DNA from: Siphonodentalium dalli
Taxonomy: Eukaryota; Mollusca; Scaphopoda; Gadilida; Siphonodentaliidae
Direction of reading: 5' to 3'
DNA length: 64,000 nt
Assembly: GCA_032622095.1 (NCBI GenBank)
Contig: CP136063.1
Location: 72,457,980-72,521,979, forward strand
This document shows positions 37,837 to 48,373 of the stretch, piece by piece; the first letter of the stretch is position 1; each line of letters starts with the position of its first letter. Both the position numbers and the translations under genes were made by a program. The notes below the pieces were generated by a model that was given only the letters and a program-made list of their open reading frames with translations, had not been told where the DNA came from and searched no databases.

Positions 37837-39070
37837 TAATTCTTAAAGTTTAAACTGAGAGCACAGTGTTATAATCATGAAATATTTAATAGGTGAGACT
37901 GGTAAAACAAATCACTGTTAATGGCATTATTAACAGTTAATCGCGTTTAACTTGATCTGTCCATCACAGGAACCATAATTCATACCGTAGATGGGAAGTT
38001 GGAAACTCTTCAAACATATCCTCTCACTACACGTACACTCAGTCACTCTGCTGTCTATGCAGTGTGTCGAGAGCGAATGGGAGATGTTCTTTTTCTTCAC
38101 TGACCAAGTTTATGGACTCATTTAGTCCACAGCGCACTAGGCTTCACATGTTTGTCACTTTTGTGTGTAGTCTGTAGATGGTCAGAGTTGTATTCTGACC
38201 TGAGTCACAGTGATTGAGGCTGAGCCTGAAGTAGGTGATAACTAAATCGCTAAATGAGTAAATCAGTGAGTCAGCTTTTAAATGTCCATTTTAAACATTT
38301 TCTGATTTCCTTGACCTGACATGCAGTGACAGCTATTAAATTTGGTGAAGTAGAAGGCACAATTTGGCACTTGCAACACCAACCAGTCCAGGTGAAAAAA
38401 GACTTAACATTTAACAGAACAAGTCAAATCACCGTGAGTGGGGACCACAGACCAGTGACCTTCATTTTATATTTTTTCAGTCACAGATTCATTTTCATAT
38501 CTTTTCAGTCACAGACTCATCATTAATCAGTTTCTTTTCCGACTGACTGATTTTCATTTTCACTGTTCAACTTCAGAAGTCTGGAGTGGAGGCTGCACAC
38601 ACAATGTATGCCCATTCGAGTGGCTTATACCCATAACATTCAGTACGAGAACCACAACTGAAGTTCGAATGGCAAGCGCCAATAACTAACTCCACTGGTC
38701 TGGTCAACGCCATTTTCTGACGAACATTACGTCATCATTTGCAACGTTGACCTAACTGAAACGGTACGGAATCTGACGAGGTTTACCGAATAATATGCAC
38801 TTACATGTAGGTCAACTAAATCCACATTAATAATTTAATTTTGAATAAGGTTGATTTTGTTTTTCAAATTTAATAGTGTTGTTTTGGGGAGGCTGATCGA
38901 AGAAGAAATATAAATTCGTTTTGTTAATTTGTAAATTCATTTTACAGGCTATTTCTCAATGGCGGCTGCCGCTGGGGCCCATAGGTCCGAATCGCCTGGA
39001 TGTAAAAACAATTATTTCAGGTTGATGGAGTATAGAAATTAGTGACGTCACAACTATACTTGCGTCGCTT
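37837..39070. other. Intron sequence, no gene seen
   Basis: Several short repeats of CAGTCAC / GTGACTG type near 38020-38560. No conserved coding segment, and no tRNA-like head for a SINE could be established. Confidence 0.45.
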
Positions 39071-39330
39071 ACCGTAAAACAACCTTTGGGTTGTGATTAA
39101 CCTGAACATTTACAGAACAAACGACGGATTTTTGTCGACTCGAATCTAATACCAGACCCACACTTGTATTAAATGCGTTAAAAATGCGACGTTTGAAACA
39201 AATAGATCCGTGTCAGACGCATCACAGACGAATATCCGTCCAATTCAGACGAATCTTCGTCGGTGATGCGTCTGAAATCCGTCTTGGTTTCAAACGACGG
39301 ATTTTTGACGACTCGAATCTAATACATGTG
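39071..39330 (+). repeat. Dispersed repeat R3, copy 1
   Basis: Shares GTAAAACAACCTTTGGGTTG, TGATTAACCTGAACATTTAC and the ATTCGAGTCGAC / CCGTC phrases with 41655-41870. It also has an internal inverted element (ACGACGGATTTTTG...GACTCGAATCTAATAC, twice). Class unknown. Confidence 0.65.
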
Positions 39331-39569
39331 ACGAGAAGAGCCGAACGTTGCCAAAGAACGAATGCAAATGATATGATAATGGTATAATAATGAGGGGGTT
39401 CCCCTTATCTGCGGAAATACCCACATCATGGCACATGACGTCATTTGTCGCACGCTCTCTTTGTTATAAAGAAAGATATATCTATAAGCATTGCTTAGGT
39501 AACATTGTGCAAATTGTAATTATTTTGGTAGTTTGATTCCTCAACGAAAATGTCATTTCACTGACTCAA

Positions 39570-39900
39570 ATCTTGTAATGGATATAGTATCAATGATTTA
39601 TAATAACCCATATATACCGGCATAAGGGGTAGGGGTTGTAGCAACTGATTTATAATAATTCATATAGACCGATATTCCTTATTGTAAGGAATAGGGGTGG
39701 TAGTCTCTGATGTATAATAATTCATATATACCGGTATTACTTATTATAAGGGGCAGAGGTGGTACCACTGATTCATAATAATTCATATTACTTATTATGA
39801 GGGGTATAGGGGTGGTAACCTCTTATTTATAATAATTCATATATTCCGGTATTCCTTATTATAAGGTTAGGGGTGGTAGTCTCTGATTTATAATTATTCT
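39570..39900 (+). repeat. ~60-bp tandem repeat, about five units
   Basis: Units read roughly TTTATAATAATTCATATATACCGGTATTACTTATTATAAGG followed by GGTAGGGGTGGTAG and CTCTGA. Non-coding. Confidence 0.85.
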
Positions 39901-41215
39901 TGTATACCTGTATTTACATGCATGGTATACACATATATGGCAATTGGTTGCACGATATAACATTTATTTGTAGCGCCATTTATAGTATATTATATAACTA
40001 TATGTACGATATACATCCTCATAGAATAGAATATAATATACTTTATTCAGCAATGTATATTAATGTATATAATTAATGTAAACCAAATATTTTTTAACAT
40101 ATAACAATATACATTGCAGGGAGGTTGCATGCCCATACGGTCGTCTTCCCGCTACATCCCATGGAAATGATAAATTCTTTTCTGACTCCAGCTCCTTGAC
40201 CATACAATCTATTATATATTTGTTGGAGATTTTTCATAATCTTATACTATAATGTATGTAGAAGTAAAAGGTAAAGATACTGCATTTACACATACTATTG
40301 AATATAGTTTTATATTTATGGTGTATTGACACTTATATTTATGGTGTATTGACACTCCTGTTATGCATGCTCTAAGATAGCATTACTGGTGCATGATCAT
40401 AGACCGTTTCGGCACGGATACGTTCGTCACTCTAGACTCTCTGCATCAAGACCACTTCCATGCGATCCTGTTCGGTGCCGCATTTGGTCGCCAAATTCTT
40501 CTAGGAGTTTTGTGGAGCGACTTCATTCTTGCTTCTGCAACATTCCTCTTCACGTGCACACAACTAATCCGCCCAAGATAACTTATGGGTGTTGCTAGCC
40601 CATACGGACGCGAATGCGCTTCTTTCGTGGTGCCATTTCATTTATTGCACATTTCTGATAATCGCAGGTTCTTCGACGCCTCAACAGTCTGAACTATCTT
40701 TCTATATTCTGTTCCTAAATTGTAAAACATGTATTTATCTTGAAACGATGTACATACCACGCATTATAGGCCATATAATATGTGTGGCCATACGCATAAT
40801 ACACTTGTATAAACATTTTCGCCTTTATTGGAGGTAAATAAATAAATAACATACCGGTATACCGGTATGCTCTGGGTCAGCATCGCTAACTCTGAAAACG
40901 GAATAATAACATCTAACCTACCATAACAACTTCCAAGTGAGGCATTGGCTGGTATGCTAACAGGGTCTTCCCAATCAACATGCATGCAAATACCTCTCTT
41001 CGAAGTTAGAGTTACTGAGAATCAAAATAAAACACCCTCTTTAAAATTGAGATATGTACATTATACAGTTTTGTTTAATTTTGAGTGACTCGTCTAAAGA
41101 CTTCATGCGAGCATGGTGTTCTCTTGCAAGTCTCTCTCTATATATATGTCCATGCATCGTCTGATTATATGCTTGTTTATGTCTGATTGCCTACTGGATT
41201 GCCTGCCAATACCCC
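39901..41215. other. Intron sequence, no gene accepted
   Basis: A GC-richer island (40389-40600) is open in two frames but has no supportable homology and no splice-site pair in register with the receptor exons. The rest is AT-rich. Confidence 0.45.
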
Positions 41216-41219
41216 GGGT

Positions 41220-41390
41220 GCATGTGTTTATGTATGTATGTATATACGTATGTATGTGTGTATGTACGTACGTATATATGAATGTATGTGTGTATGCATG
41301 AAAGTATGTATGTTGGTATGTGTGTGTTTATGCATATATGTATGTATGTACGTGTGTATGTATGTATGTCTGTATGTACGTACGGCCTGT
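41220..41390 (+). repeat. (TATG)n / (TGTA)n microsatellite
   Basis: Imperfect tetranucleotide run of TATG with TACG and TGTG variants. Confidence 0.9.
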
Positions 41391-41654
41391 TGTATGCATG
41401 ACCAACAGTCTGCTTACCGACCTCTATTGCTGCTTGAGCATGGCTGTCTCGTCCAGTGTGTGGCTGGCTTATCCGTCTACCACACACATTAATGTTTGTT
41501 TACTTACATATTCCATTTTTTTTTGTATTCGTTCATTTGTTCATTGCAATTGTGTAAACATTTAAAATATATTGTAACAGCTCTTCGTTAACGGAGGAAA
41601 TAAAGGATATATATATCTACGCGTGACCATTCTGTGACGGTAACCGGGAATCCA

Positions 41655-41870
41655 TCTTTTAATAAATGGACCGATGTATTAGATTCGACGCGACGAAGCT
41701 GCGTCCGTCTGAAACAAAATTGACCGCAGTCGCATCACCGACGGATTTAATACAATTAGATTCGAGTCGACAAAAATCCGTCGTTTGGAACTGGCCTTAC
41801 GCACTGTAAAACAACATTTGGGTTGTGATTAACCTGAACATTTACAGAATACATCTTCGACTCAAATTAC
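41655..41870 (-). repeat. Dispersed repeat R3, copy 2
   Basis: Contains GTAAAACAACATTTGGGTTG, then TGATTAACCTGAACATTTAC, with inverted GATTCGA/TCGAATC motifs. Related to 39071-39330 and located about 200 bp before exon H. Confidence 0.65.
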
Positions 41871-42073
41871 TTAGTTTTATAAATATTATCGATATTAGAT
41901 CGTTGTTATCACCAGGAATTTATTGAAAATGGCGCACAGTACCCCTTTAAGTAAGAGGTCCCTTCGTGCATCTAGTTGCTGCAATTATCCAGTTTGTTCT
42001 AGTGTCTTGTAGGCAACTTCTGTGGATGATTAGAATAAACTAACTAGAATTCATCCATGATTTTATATTTCAG

Positions 42074-42164
42074 TTACACAGTTGTGGAGTCCACAGATAA
42101 TCTATATGGATCACCAAACGAAGATGGTTCTTGGAACGGCATGGTCGGAATGGTCTTGAGAGGG
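42074..42164 (+). CDS. iGluR exon H: ligand-binding S1 continuation
   Basis: Acceptor TTTATATTTCAG, donor GTAAGA, 91 nt (1 nt + 30 codons). It encodes YTVVESTDNLYGSPNEDG and then SWNGMVGMVLRG. The 'Y.lv...d..YG.p.ed.G.WNGMVGel.+' signature is diagnostic for AMPA/kainate receptors. Its first base completes the codon split at 18579, so a 23.5-kb intron separates the two. The next exon ('aD.AvaplT') is not in the window. Confidence 0.93.
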
Positions 42165-42540
42165 GTAAGAGTAATTTGAATCGAACAATTAAGAGTCGAA
42201 ACTGCTAACATGACATGAGACTATTCAATAATTCCGTATCACTAAATCGGAAGTATGTCCATATAGTATATGAGTAGCCGCCATCTCTTGAATCGGCGCT
42301 GTATTTTGTTCCGCTTTGAGTGAAAAAATTGGTATGTTTTGTAAATAATTATGCCAGAATGCCAAAAATAAAGCAATCGCACACATAAATGTACAAAACG
42401 TCGATTGCTTTAGACATTTTAAAACATATATAACAAAGTGTGCATGGCCATATATTAACCGCACTCTCTTCTAATTGCTTAAAATGCAACACAGTGCTGG
42501 ATTTTTCGATCATTCCCAAAGATACAAGATTGATAGGCCT

Positions 42541-42920
42541 TGTCTTAAAGTGATGGGAAGCACTCCGGTGATCAAATAGAAATTAAGCACAGTCTTGCTC
42601 AAGTAGTTATTTGATACGAATATTAATCCAAATTGATGATTCACACGGTCATTCTCATATATCAATTAAACGCAATGACTCGATGACGAAATAATTTGTG
42701 TTAGATTATCGCCAATAGTTGCGTCCCGAATCGAGATGTAAATATTTACATTTGGGCGTAGTTCAGACGATGTTTTCTATGGAGTGGCATGGTCGATTTC
42801 TTTGAAATTTTCGACGATGTTATTATAATGCTACATTCCACATGTTGGAATAGCGCCTGAGTACTAACCTATCAATTTCACACACCCGAACAAGTCCGTA
42901 ATATGTCTTTAACTGAACAG
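42541..42920 (+). repeat. Dispersed repeat R1, copy 3
   Basis: Same orientation as 11466-11865. It carries CTTAAAGTGATGGGAAGCAC, GCGTCCCGAATCGAG, GTAAATATTTACA and GATGTTTTCTATGGAGTG. Confidence 0.75.
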
Positions 42921-42979
42921 TTGCAAATGTTGGAGAAATATAATGAGGATGAATTAAACAAGCTCACAAGTGTGTCCTA

Positions 42980-43345
42980 TTAACCCTTTACCCAACAAAC
43001 CGGCCAAAAACGGCCAAATAAAGCTGCAACAGCCTAAATTATATTGGGTCTGTCTCAATAAAACCATACAAATATGGATATCATTGGAACCGGCTCAGTG
43101 ACCACATTGTGATGGTTACAGTTATGCCCTGTGCCAATGCATTCTCGTATATATGCGAGTCGACCATAGGTCGCCTCGCATATATAAGAGAATGCATTGG
43201 CCTAAAAAAACACTTTTAAACATTTTTTTCTTACATTCTTTAACAATTTTATAATTTTTAATGTGTTAAGCCAATGCATTCTCTTATATTCGCATATATA
43301 AGAGAATGCATTGGCACAGTGCCGTCCTGTTGGGTAAAGGGTTAA
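42980..43345 (+). repeat. TTAA-type double-hairpin MITE, copy 4
   Basis: TTAA at 42980-42983 and 43342-43345 with the full inverted ends. The first hairpin (about 43134-43201) is complete. The second (about 43273-43318) has lost its loop and inner arm. Confidence 0.85.
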
Positions 43346-44663
43346 ATGCTAATCGGTCGGAAGCTGTGTGGATAATTCGCACGATAATGTAATTGTTTGT
43401 ACTTTAGTTTGATTATTTTGCTAAAATATTTGGCGGTGATTGTCATTTTAGGAGTATGTAGTTTTTGGTATATATGTATACCCAACATCACATCACTTAA
43501 CGTAGGTCATCACTTTGATATCGTAAGGATGATAGTCGTATTTTAATGGAGTTGAGGGAGATACAAATTTAAGAAAGTAAAATATGACGAGAATCCAACA
43601 TTGTTACGGAGATAATTATAATCCGTTCTTTCAAATTCTGGAACAAATTCGCATCAGTGCTATAATGTAACCCACATTTTCAACTTTCCGAGAAAATGAA
43701 GGTTGACGTTTTCAGACAAAATTTCTCTTAATGTTGACAAAGCATGACGTATTGTTGTATTTATCCCAATGAAAACTGACATTAGCTGTCCATTGAACCA
43801 CATATTTTTTTTTATGTTTACTCCCTCGTTTTCTTTTAAAAAGCAATAACTTGTTTGGAGATACGATCTTTTTCGTACGCCAACGAAGATTGGTTTCCGT
43901 GCTATAAGGAAGTTGTGCTAATAGATACAGATTAAGCTAAATATGGTGACAATCGCATGTGTCTAAAAAGTGCCTATTCTACATTGTGCATCATTATACA
44001 GAACGTTATTGAACAATCACAAAATTTAAATCACCAAATGATCACGTGACTAACATGGAGATACGACCATATAGCACACATTTGAGAATTTACAAACACA
44101 AAACAGAAGTCACGTGGACAACCTGAAGCATCCGATTGGCTGCTGTTGGACATACGACCTTATAGCTCGAATAATTGTGAAGATCGCTGGAGATACGACA
44201 TTTGTGTCACTGGTTTGTGAGAATATTTGCCATCCAATGGCCCATCGGATTGGATGTTTTCTCACGATTCGAATGATATCAAATACTCATTTGCCGCCAA
44301 AATGGAGTTACGGCCTTATAGTACTGATGCGACGTGTTGTGCAGATTCCGGGCGATTCGGGCTCAAGTGATAACCAGAATATATGCTTGATTTGTATAAT
44401 AATTTGATCACAATATGCTACATGTTCCACACAAATGTGAATAATATTGAGGATACAAGCCAACTTGTTGAACATAATCCCGATATTTCTTATTGAAGTC
44501 ACCAAATACACCATATATGATATATACCGTATAATAATATGTAATAATCAGTTAGTAACATATATAATAAATGTATTTTATACCACGATCGGGCGTTTTA
44601 CTATATGTTAACATCGCGGCAGAATAAATATTTGCTCTATTCGGCACTAACTGTGTATATAAG

Positions 44664-45029
44664 AGTAGTAATGGGGGTCACTATGGCCCAGTACCCCCCA
44701 GACATGGTCACTATGGCCCAGTACCCCCCCCAGACATGGTCACTATGGCCCAGTACCCCCCCAGACATGGTCACTATGGCCCAGTACCCCCCCAGACAGG
44801 GTCACTATGGCCCAGTATCGGATACTGGACCATAGTGACCCTGTCTGGGGAGTACTGGGCCATAGTGACCATGTCTGGGGGGGTACTGGGCCATAGTGAC
44901 CATGTCTGGGGGGTACTGGGCCATAGTGACCATGTCTGGGGGGGTACTGGACCATAGTTACCCCCTGAGGATAGATGTTCCTGTCATTGATGTGACATTT
45001 CTGATCGAAAAAATGAAAATGGACTTAGA
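44664..45029. repeat. Polinton left terminal inverted repeat
   Basis: Pairs with 62393-62751. Composed of ~29-30-bp tandem units (GGTCACTATGGCCCAGTACC plus C-run plus AGACAT): about five in one orientation, then a pivot at about 44814-44830 (CCAGTATCGGATACTGG), then about five in the opposite orientation. The terminal repeat is therefore itself a ~280-bp palindrome. A unique ~70-bp tail (TAGATGTTCCTGTCATTGAT...) follows. Confidence 0.95.
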
Positions 45030-45590
45030 CATTTTTTCATTACTATTTTAAAGTTTGTATAATTCTGACCAGAGATGACACATCGACACGAACAGAATCA
45101 ATTGGTGGGGATCCTACAGTGAAAACGATTTTGTTGAAATTTATCATTTATTTTTCAAAAACAAGAACAAGAACAATGAACAATAATATATTATTATACA
45201 TCAATAATATTAACAAAGAACAATAATATCATTGTTCTTGTTCTTGTTTTTGAAAAATAAATGATAAATTTCAACAAAATCGTTTTCACTGTAGGATCCC
45301 CACCAATTGATTCTGTTCGTGTCGATGTGTCATCTCTGGTCAGAATTATACAAACTTTAAAATAGTAATGAAAAAATGAAAATGGACTTAGACATTTTTT
45401 CATTACTAATTTAAAGTTTGTATAATTCTGACCAGAGATGACACATCGACACGAACAGAATCAATTGGTGGGGATCCTACAGTGAAAACGATTTTATTGA
45501 AATTTATCATTTATTTTTCAAAAACAAGAACAAGAACAATGAACAATAATATATTATTATACATCAATAATATTAACAAAGAACAATAAT
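45009..45590. repeat. Direct-inverted-direct triplication inside the Polinton left end
   Basis: A ~200-bp unit (containing CCAGAGATGACACATCGACA and AAAACAAGAACAAGAACAAT) occurs at about 45009-45229. It recurs inverted at about 45227-45375 and again direct at about 45370-45588. Together the three form overlapping long hairpins. The third copy supplies the poly(A) signals of the protease transcription unit (AATAAA on the minus strand at 45493-45498 and 45510-45515). Confidence 0.9.
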
Positions 45591-45766
45591 TTATGTACAA
45601 AACAAGGTCTCAGATTTGAAGAAACTTAATTGAACATCCTACAACATCCTACGCTGAATCAGTAACAAAAGAGTCTATTTTGTGGAGTTGTTGACACATT
45701 CGTTGTTATCTGGTCGTCGTCTTCTTTGCGTTGTATGTATATCAGCCGTCGATGTCCTGGTGAAGT

Positions 45767-46240
45767 TTAATTCAACAGCAAATTTGCTTTTCTGTATAAT
45801 CGACCATAGTGCTTTCCAAACCATCGAACTATTGTTCTGTCATTCTTGAAGAAATCCCGAGAATTGAATAATCTTTTCATCCTCTTTCCTTTCATCATGT
45901 GGTGGAGTGCGAATATACAATATAATCCACACACATTTGTCGCACGATGTTGATATCGTGTTGTATTCATAGTCCATGCTGATGAGTTCCTTTTTATGAA
46001 TGGTAACATATATCGTCTCGGTGGTGGTAGTCCAAATGAGTCGAAGTATACAGCTGATCTTCCATTGAATAACATCAATGTCCAGTGTTCTCCTGGCTGA
46101 TCCGATGAGTGCGTGTTCACAATATATGCTTGAATATGCTGTGGTTTCTTCTCTGGTAACAGATCTCTAGCACAAACATGTGTGTTAAGTTTACACAACT
46201 AGGAATTGTCCAGAATATATTGAAGTTCAGCTGTCTGCAT
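45767..46240 (-). pseudogene. PRO: Adenain-like cysteine protease, interrupted by an in-frame stop
   Basis: Ulp1/adenain-fold maturation protease that would cleave capsid precursors. The active-site order is visible: GEHW (His near codon 52), YFDSFG (Asp near 67), RYQ (Gln near 97) and NVCGLYC (Cys near 104). The probable start is the ATG at 46240, inside the last codons of the 46227-46685 gene (14-nt overlap, typical of this block). Codon 14 is TAG (46199-46201). No other ATG upstream of the catalytic domain is open, since the remaining long frame begins at a TTG. The rest of the protein is intact to its stop. Either the gene is dead by a single nonsense change, or readthrough/assembly error is involved. 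Confidence 0.88.
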
Positions 46241-46685
46241 CGTTGTAATTCTCTTTGACTCGCTGTGACCACATCAGAGTCCACTCTGCGTCGAATGTTT
46301 TGCGGTTGAGCTCCAAACTGTTTCTCAGATGATCCCACATTATGTATGCTTCGAACTTCTCCTTGCAGTGTGGGTTTAACTCCATCAGCTTCGGGAACCA
46401 TCTTTCCATAACATTGTATTTGTCAAGTTTAATCAGCGCTAAGTCGATAAACTGGTTTGTCCAATCATCAGTTGTAGAGTACAAACACAGAACATGTTCA
46501 CGTTGACTAGGATGTTCTATTTTACATCCTTCACAGTTTGCTGACACTTCCTTGCGAATAAGTTCTTGTAGTTCTTCAATCATAGCGTTGTTGAGTGTGT
46601 CCAAGATCAGGTTCCATCTCGGAGCAAAGTTTTGTAAACATTGGTATTCTTCATAGTAGTTCCATAGCTGTGATGTGAACTCCAT
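46227..46685 (-). CDS. Polinton protein of unknown function with Cys/His cluster
   Basis: 152 aa, intact. Starts 1 nt after the major capsid stop and overlaps the protease start by 14 nt, so it belongs to the same compact block. A C-x2-C-x3-H-P-S-Q-R-E-H-x2-C cluster (residues ~50-67) could bind zinc. The rest is acidic and helical with many Trp/Tyr. No signal peptide or membrane segment. I do not recognise a named family. Its position between capsid and protease suggests a virion or assembly role, but that is inference. Confidence 0.75.
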   Translation of the reverse strand: MEFTSQLWNYYEEYQCLQNFAPRWNLILDTLNNAMIEELQELIRKEVSANCEGCKIEHPSQREHVLCLYSTTDDWTNQFIDLALIKLDKYNVMERWFPKLMELNPHCKEKFEAYIMWDHLRNSLELNRKTFDAEWTLMWSQRVKENYNDADS

Positions 46686-46686
46686 C

Positions 46687-47991
46687 CTAATAGTCAGTAA
46701 GCACTTCTCTCAAAGCTGTGATCTCTATTTCACTGTCAAATTCAGCATACACCAAAACGTTGACGGCTGTAGTGAGAGCTGTCAAGAATTGAAGCTCCAA
46801 ACGCAGGTTCCCTGTCTTTATAGGATGTAGATGCCCCTCGTCGCTTCCTTGGTCCGGTGTCAAGTCGAAACCCCACAAACAATAACCATTCATATATTCT
46901 TTTAAATTAATGCCAATTGATTTGTTAACACCAAACATTCCTAAAGATTGATACAAAGATAAATATGATCTGAGACATTGTTTTGTTGCGAAGTTTGGTT
47001 CAAATGGACGGTTATGTATTGTATGACCGTCTTGACTAACTTCCAATTTATTCAAACTGAAATGTTTGAAGTGGAATCGATTGGTACCCAAATCTCCATT
47101 CATATCTTTATTTTCGACCAACGCAATAAAAAGTCTCTTTGGTAATTGTCCTTGAAATAAGTGGTCTTCAATTTTTGATCTAAGTCCAGTACTAATTGTG
47201 AAAGTTTTTATTTCTACTCGTCTGATAGGTATTTTCATTTTTGACTGGACAATTTCTTGATTTAATTTATTTGAGACCGCTGGAAAGAGACTAACTGTTC
47301 TGACATGGAACACTGCTGATTCGAAAACAATTTGTCCATCCTCGGCGCCAATGAGGCAAAATTTGGATGGTGATCTGTTTAATCTGATACGAATTTCAAT
47401 TCCATTTGGTAAATATTTTTCTTGAAGAAACAGATCAGTGTGTAAGCGTCCACATAGTTCAACAATTTTACTACCACCGATCAAACTTTCTCTAGAAGTT
47501 AATCCAGCATTGCCACCACCTTTGGTATTCTCTTCAAATTGTTCTGCTGTATCGCCATACCACATTTCTAAATTTGCTAATTGATTATCTTTATATTCTG
47601 GAGAGTATCCCAACAGATTTTCGAAATATGCTCGGTATGGGTAAGTGTCAGAATTCGAAGTTATCAATTTGTTGTTCAAGTAAACATCGATACTGCTGAA
47701 CATGCTATGAAAGAAATTGTTAACAGGTGCTAATTCCGTACCAGCTACCAAATTAGTTCCATCTTTTTTTGTAATTTTGGATTTCACATAAAGATAAGAT
47801 TGATTAATATCTGTTCACTTTTCGGTTTGAGATGGTATGACAAACTCTATCGGAGCTGAATTATTCAGCGGTGCAATCGGATGATTTTCGATCCACTGCG
47901 ATTCTGACATTGTAGCCACCGTTGGTGGAACATGTGTTATATCAAGTTCCGATTTATTGCATTCGCATGATCCATTTACCATTTGTGCCAT
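46687..47991 (-). pseudogene. MCP: Major capsid protein (double jelly-roll, hexon-like), interrupted by an in-frame stop
   Basis: About 434 codons. Landmarks of Polinton major capsid proteins are FFHSMFSSIDVYLNNKLI, TYPYRAYFENLLGYSPEYK, a basic/aromatic middle and a C-terminal NVLVYAEFDSEIEI. In many invertebrate genomes relatives are annotated as 'F54H12.2-like'. The best start is the ATG at 47991, two bases after the previous gene's stop. Codon 59 is TGA (47815-47817). The open frame resumes directly after it and is clean to the end. Without readthrough only a 58-residue N-terminal piece would be made, since no ATG lies shortly after the stop. Confidence 0.9.
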
Positions 47992-47993
47992 GA

Positions 47994-48368
47994 TTAATCA
48001 AAAATATCAAGAGCTCGACTGCTAGGATGTTTTTTCGACTGACTTTTTCGGCGTTTGACAGCTGAATGATTCATTTTTGAATTCGCTACTCTTTTTCTAG
48101 GTTTTTGTCTCGAGTTCAAAATTTGATTTTTAGCTTGTGTGCCAAAAGATTTTAAAGCTTTTTTACCTTCAGACATCAACGCTTATTTCGGACTTTTACC
48201 TCGATTAATAATTTCATCTGCAACACCAAAAGTGTGTTTTTTCGCAAGTTGCAAAGCTGTCCGACCAATCGGTTTTAGAAATGGTACAGCAGATCTCATA
48301 ACTGATTTGAAAATGGAACCAATACCGTTACCATATTGCCGTGGTACACCTCTATACACGGGGAACAT
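47994..48368 (-). pseudogene. Basic virion-associated (pVI/core-like) protein, interrupted by an in-frame stop
   Basis: ATG at 48368 opens a frame starting MFPVYRGVPRQYGNGIGSIF. The segment then reads amphipathic (KSVMRSAVPFLKPIGRTAL). After 61 codons there is a TAA (48183-48185). The same frame stays open for another ~60 codons of strongly basic sequence (KPRKRV, VKRRKSQSKK) to the stop at 47994. Glycine-rich starts followed by an amphipathic helix and a basic tail are common to Polinton proteins compared with adenovirus minor core/cement proteins, so I read it as one gene split by a nonsense codon. Two separate small genes cannot be excluded. Confidence 0.7.
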
Positions 48369-48373
48369 TGTTT

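Larger units (their letters stand above)
8154..42164 (+). other. Ionotropic glutamate receptor gene (partial locus, 8 exons seen)
   Basis: The eight exons (8154-8294, 12966-13223, 13838-14019, 14936-15145, 16564-16737, 17099-17326, 18479-18579, 42074-42164) total 1,385 nt. They chain with matching phases (…1/2, 1/2, 0, 0, 0, 0, 2/1). Together they cover the LIVBP-like amino-terminal domain, the linker into the ligand-binding domain (TIVITTIE, then EDQFVM) and the start of S1 (DELARRLKF across a splice into YTVVES, then WNGMVG). These are hallmarks of AMPA/kainate receptors, which are ligand-gated cation channels of the plasma membrane. Signal peptide, pore, S2 and C-tail exons are outside what I can find. 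Introns total over 32 kb and are filled with mobile DNA. Confidence 0.88.
42165..44663. other. iGluR intron H onward, up to the Polinton
   Basis: Carries repeat R1 copy 3 and MITE copy 4. Otherwise it is AT-rich sequence with no coding segment recognised. Confidence 0.6.

Noticed and set aside
40389-40598. Open frame with DRFGTD and QDHFHAI segments recalling the C-terminal part of bacterial WYL regulators
   Set aside because: The match is a few residues, the remainder does not fit, two overlapping frames are open in a GC-richer patch, and no splice or transfer evidence exists.
44605-44957. Frames with repeated MAQYPP and GHYGPV units (also 62308-62898)
   Set aside because: They are translations of the palindromic terminal repeats of the Polinton.
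46199-47817. Alternative genetic code as the explanation of in-frame stops
   Set aside because: TAG, TGA and TAA are all affected, and the intact genes end in the same codons at expected positions.
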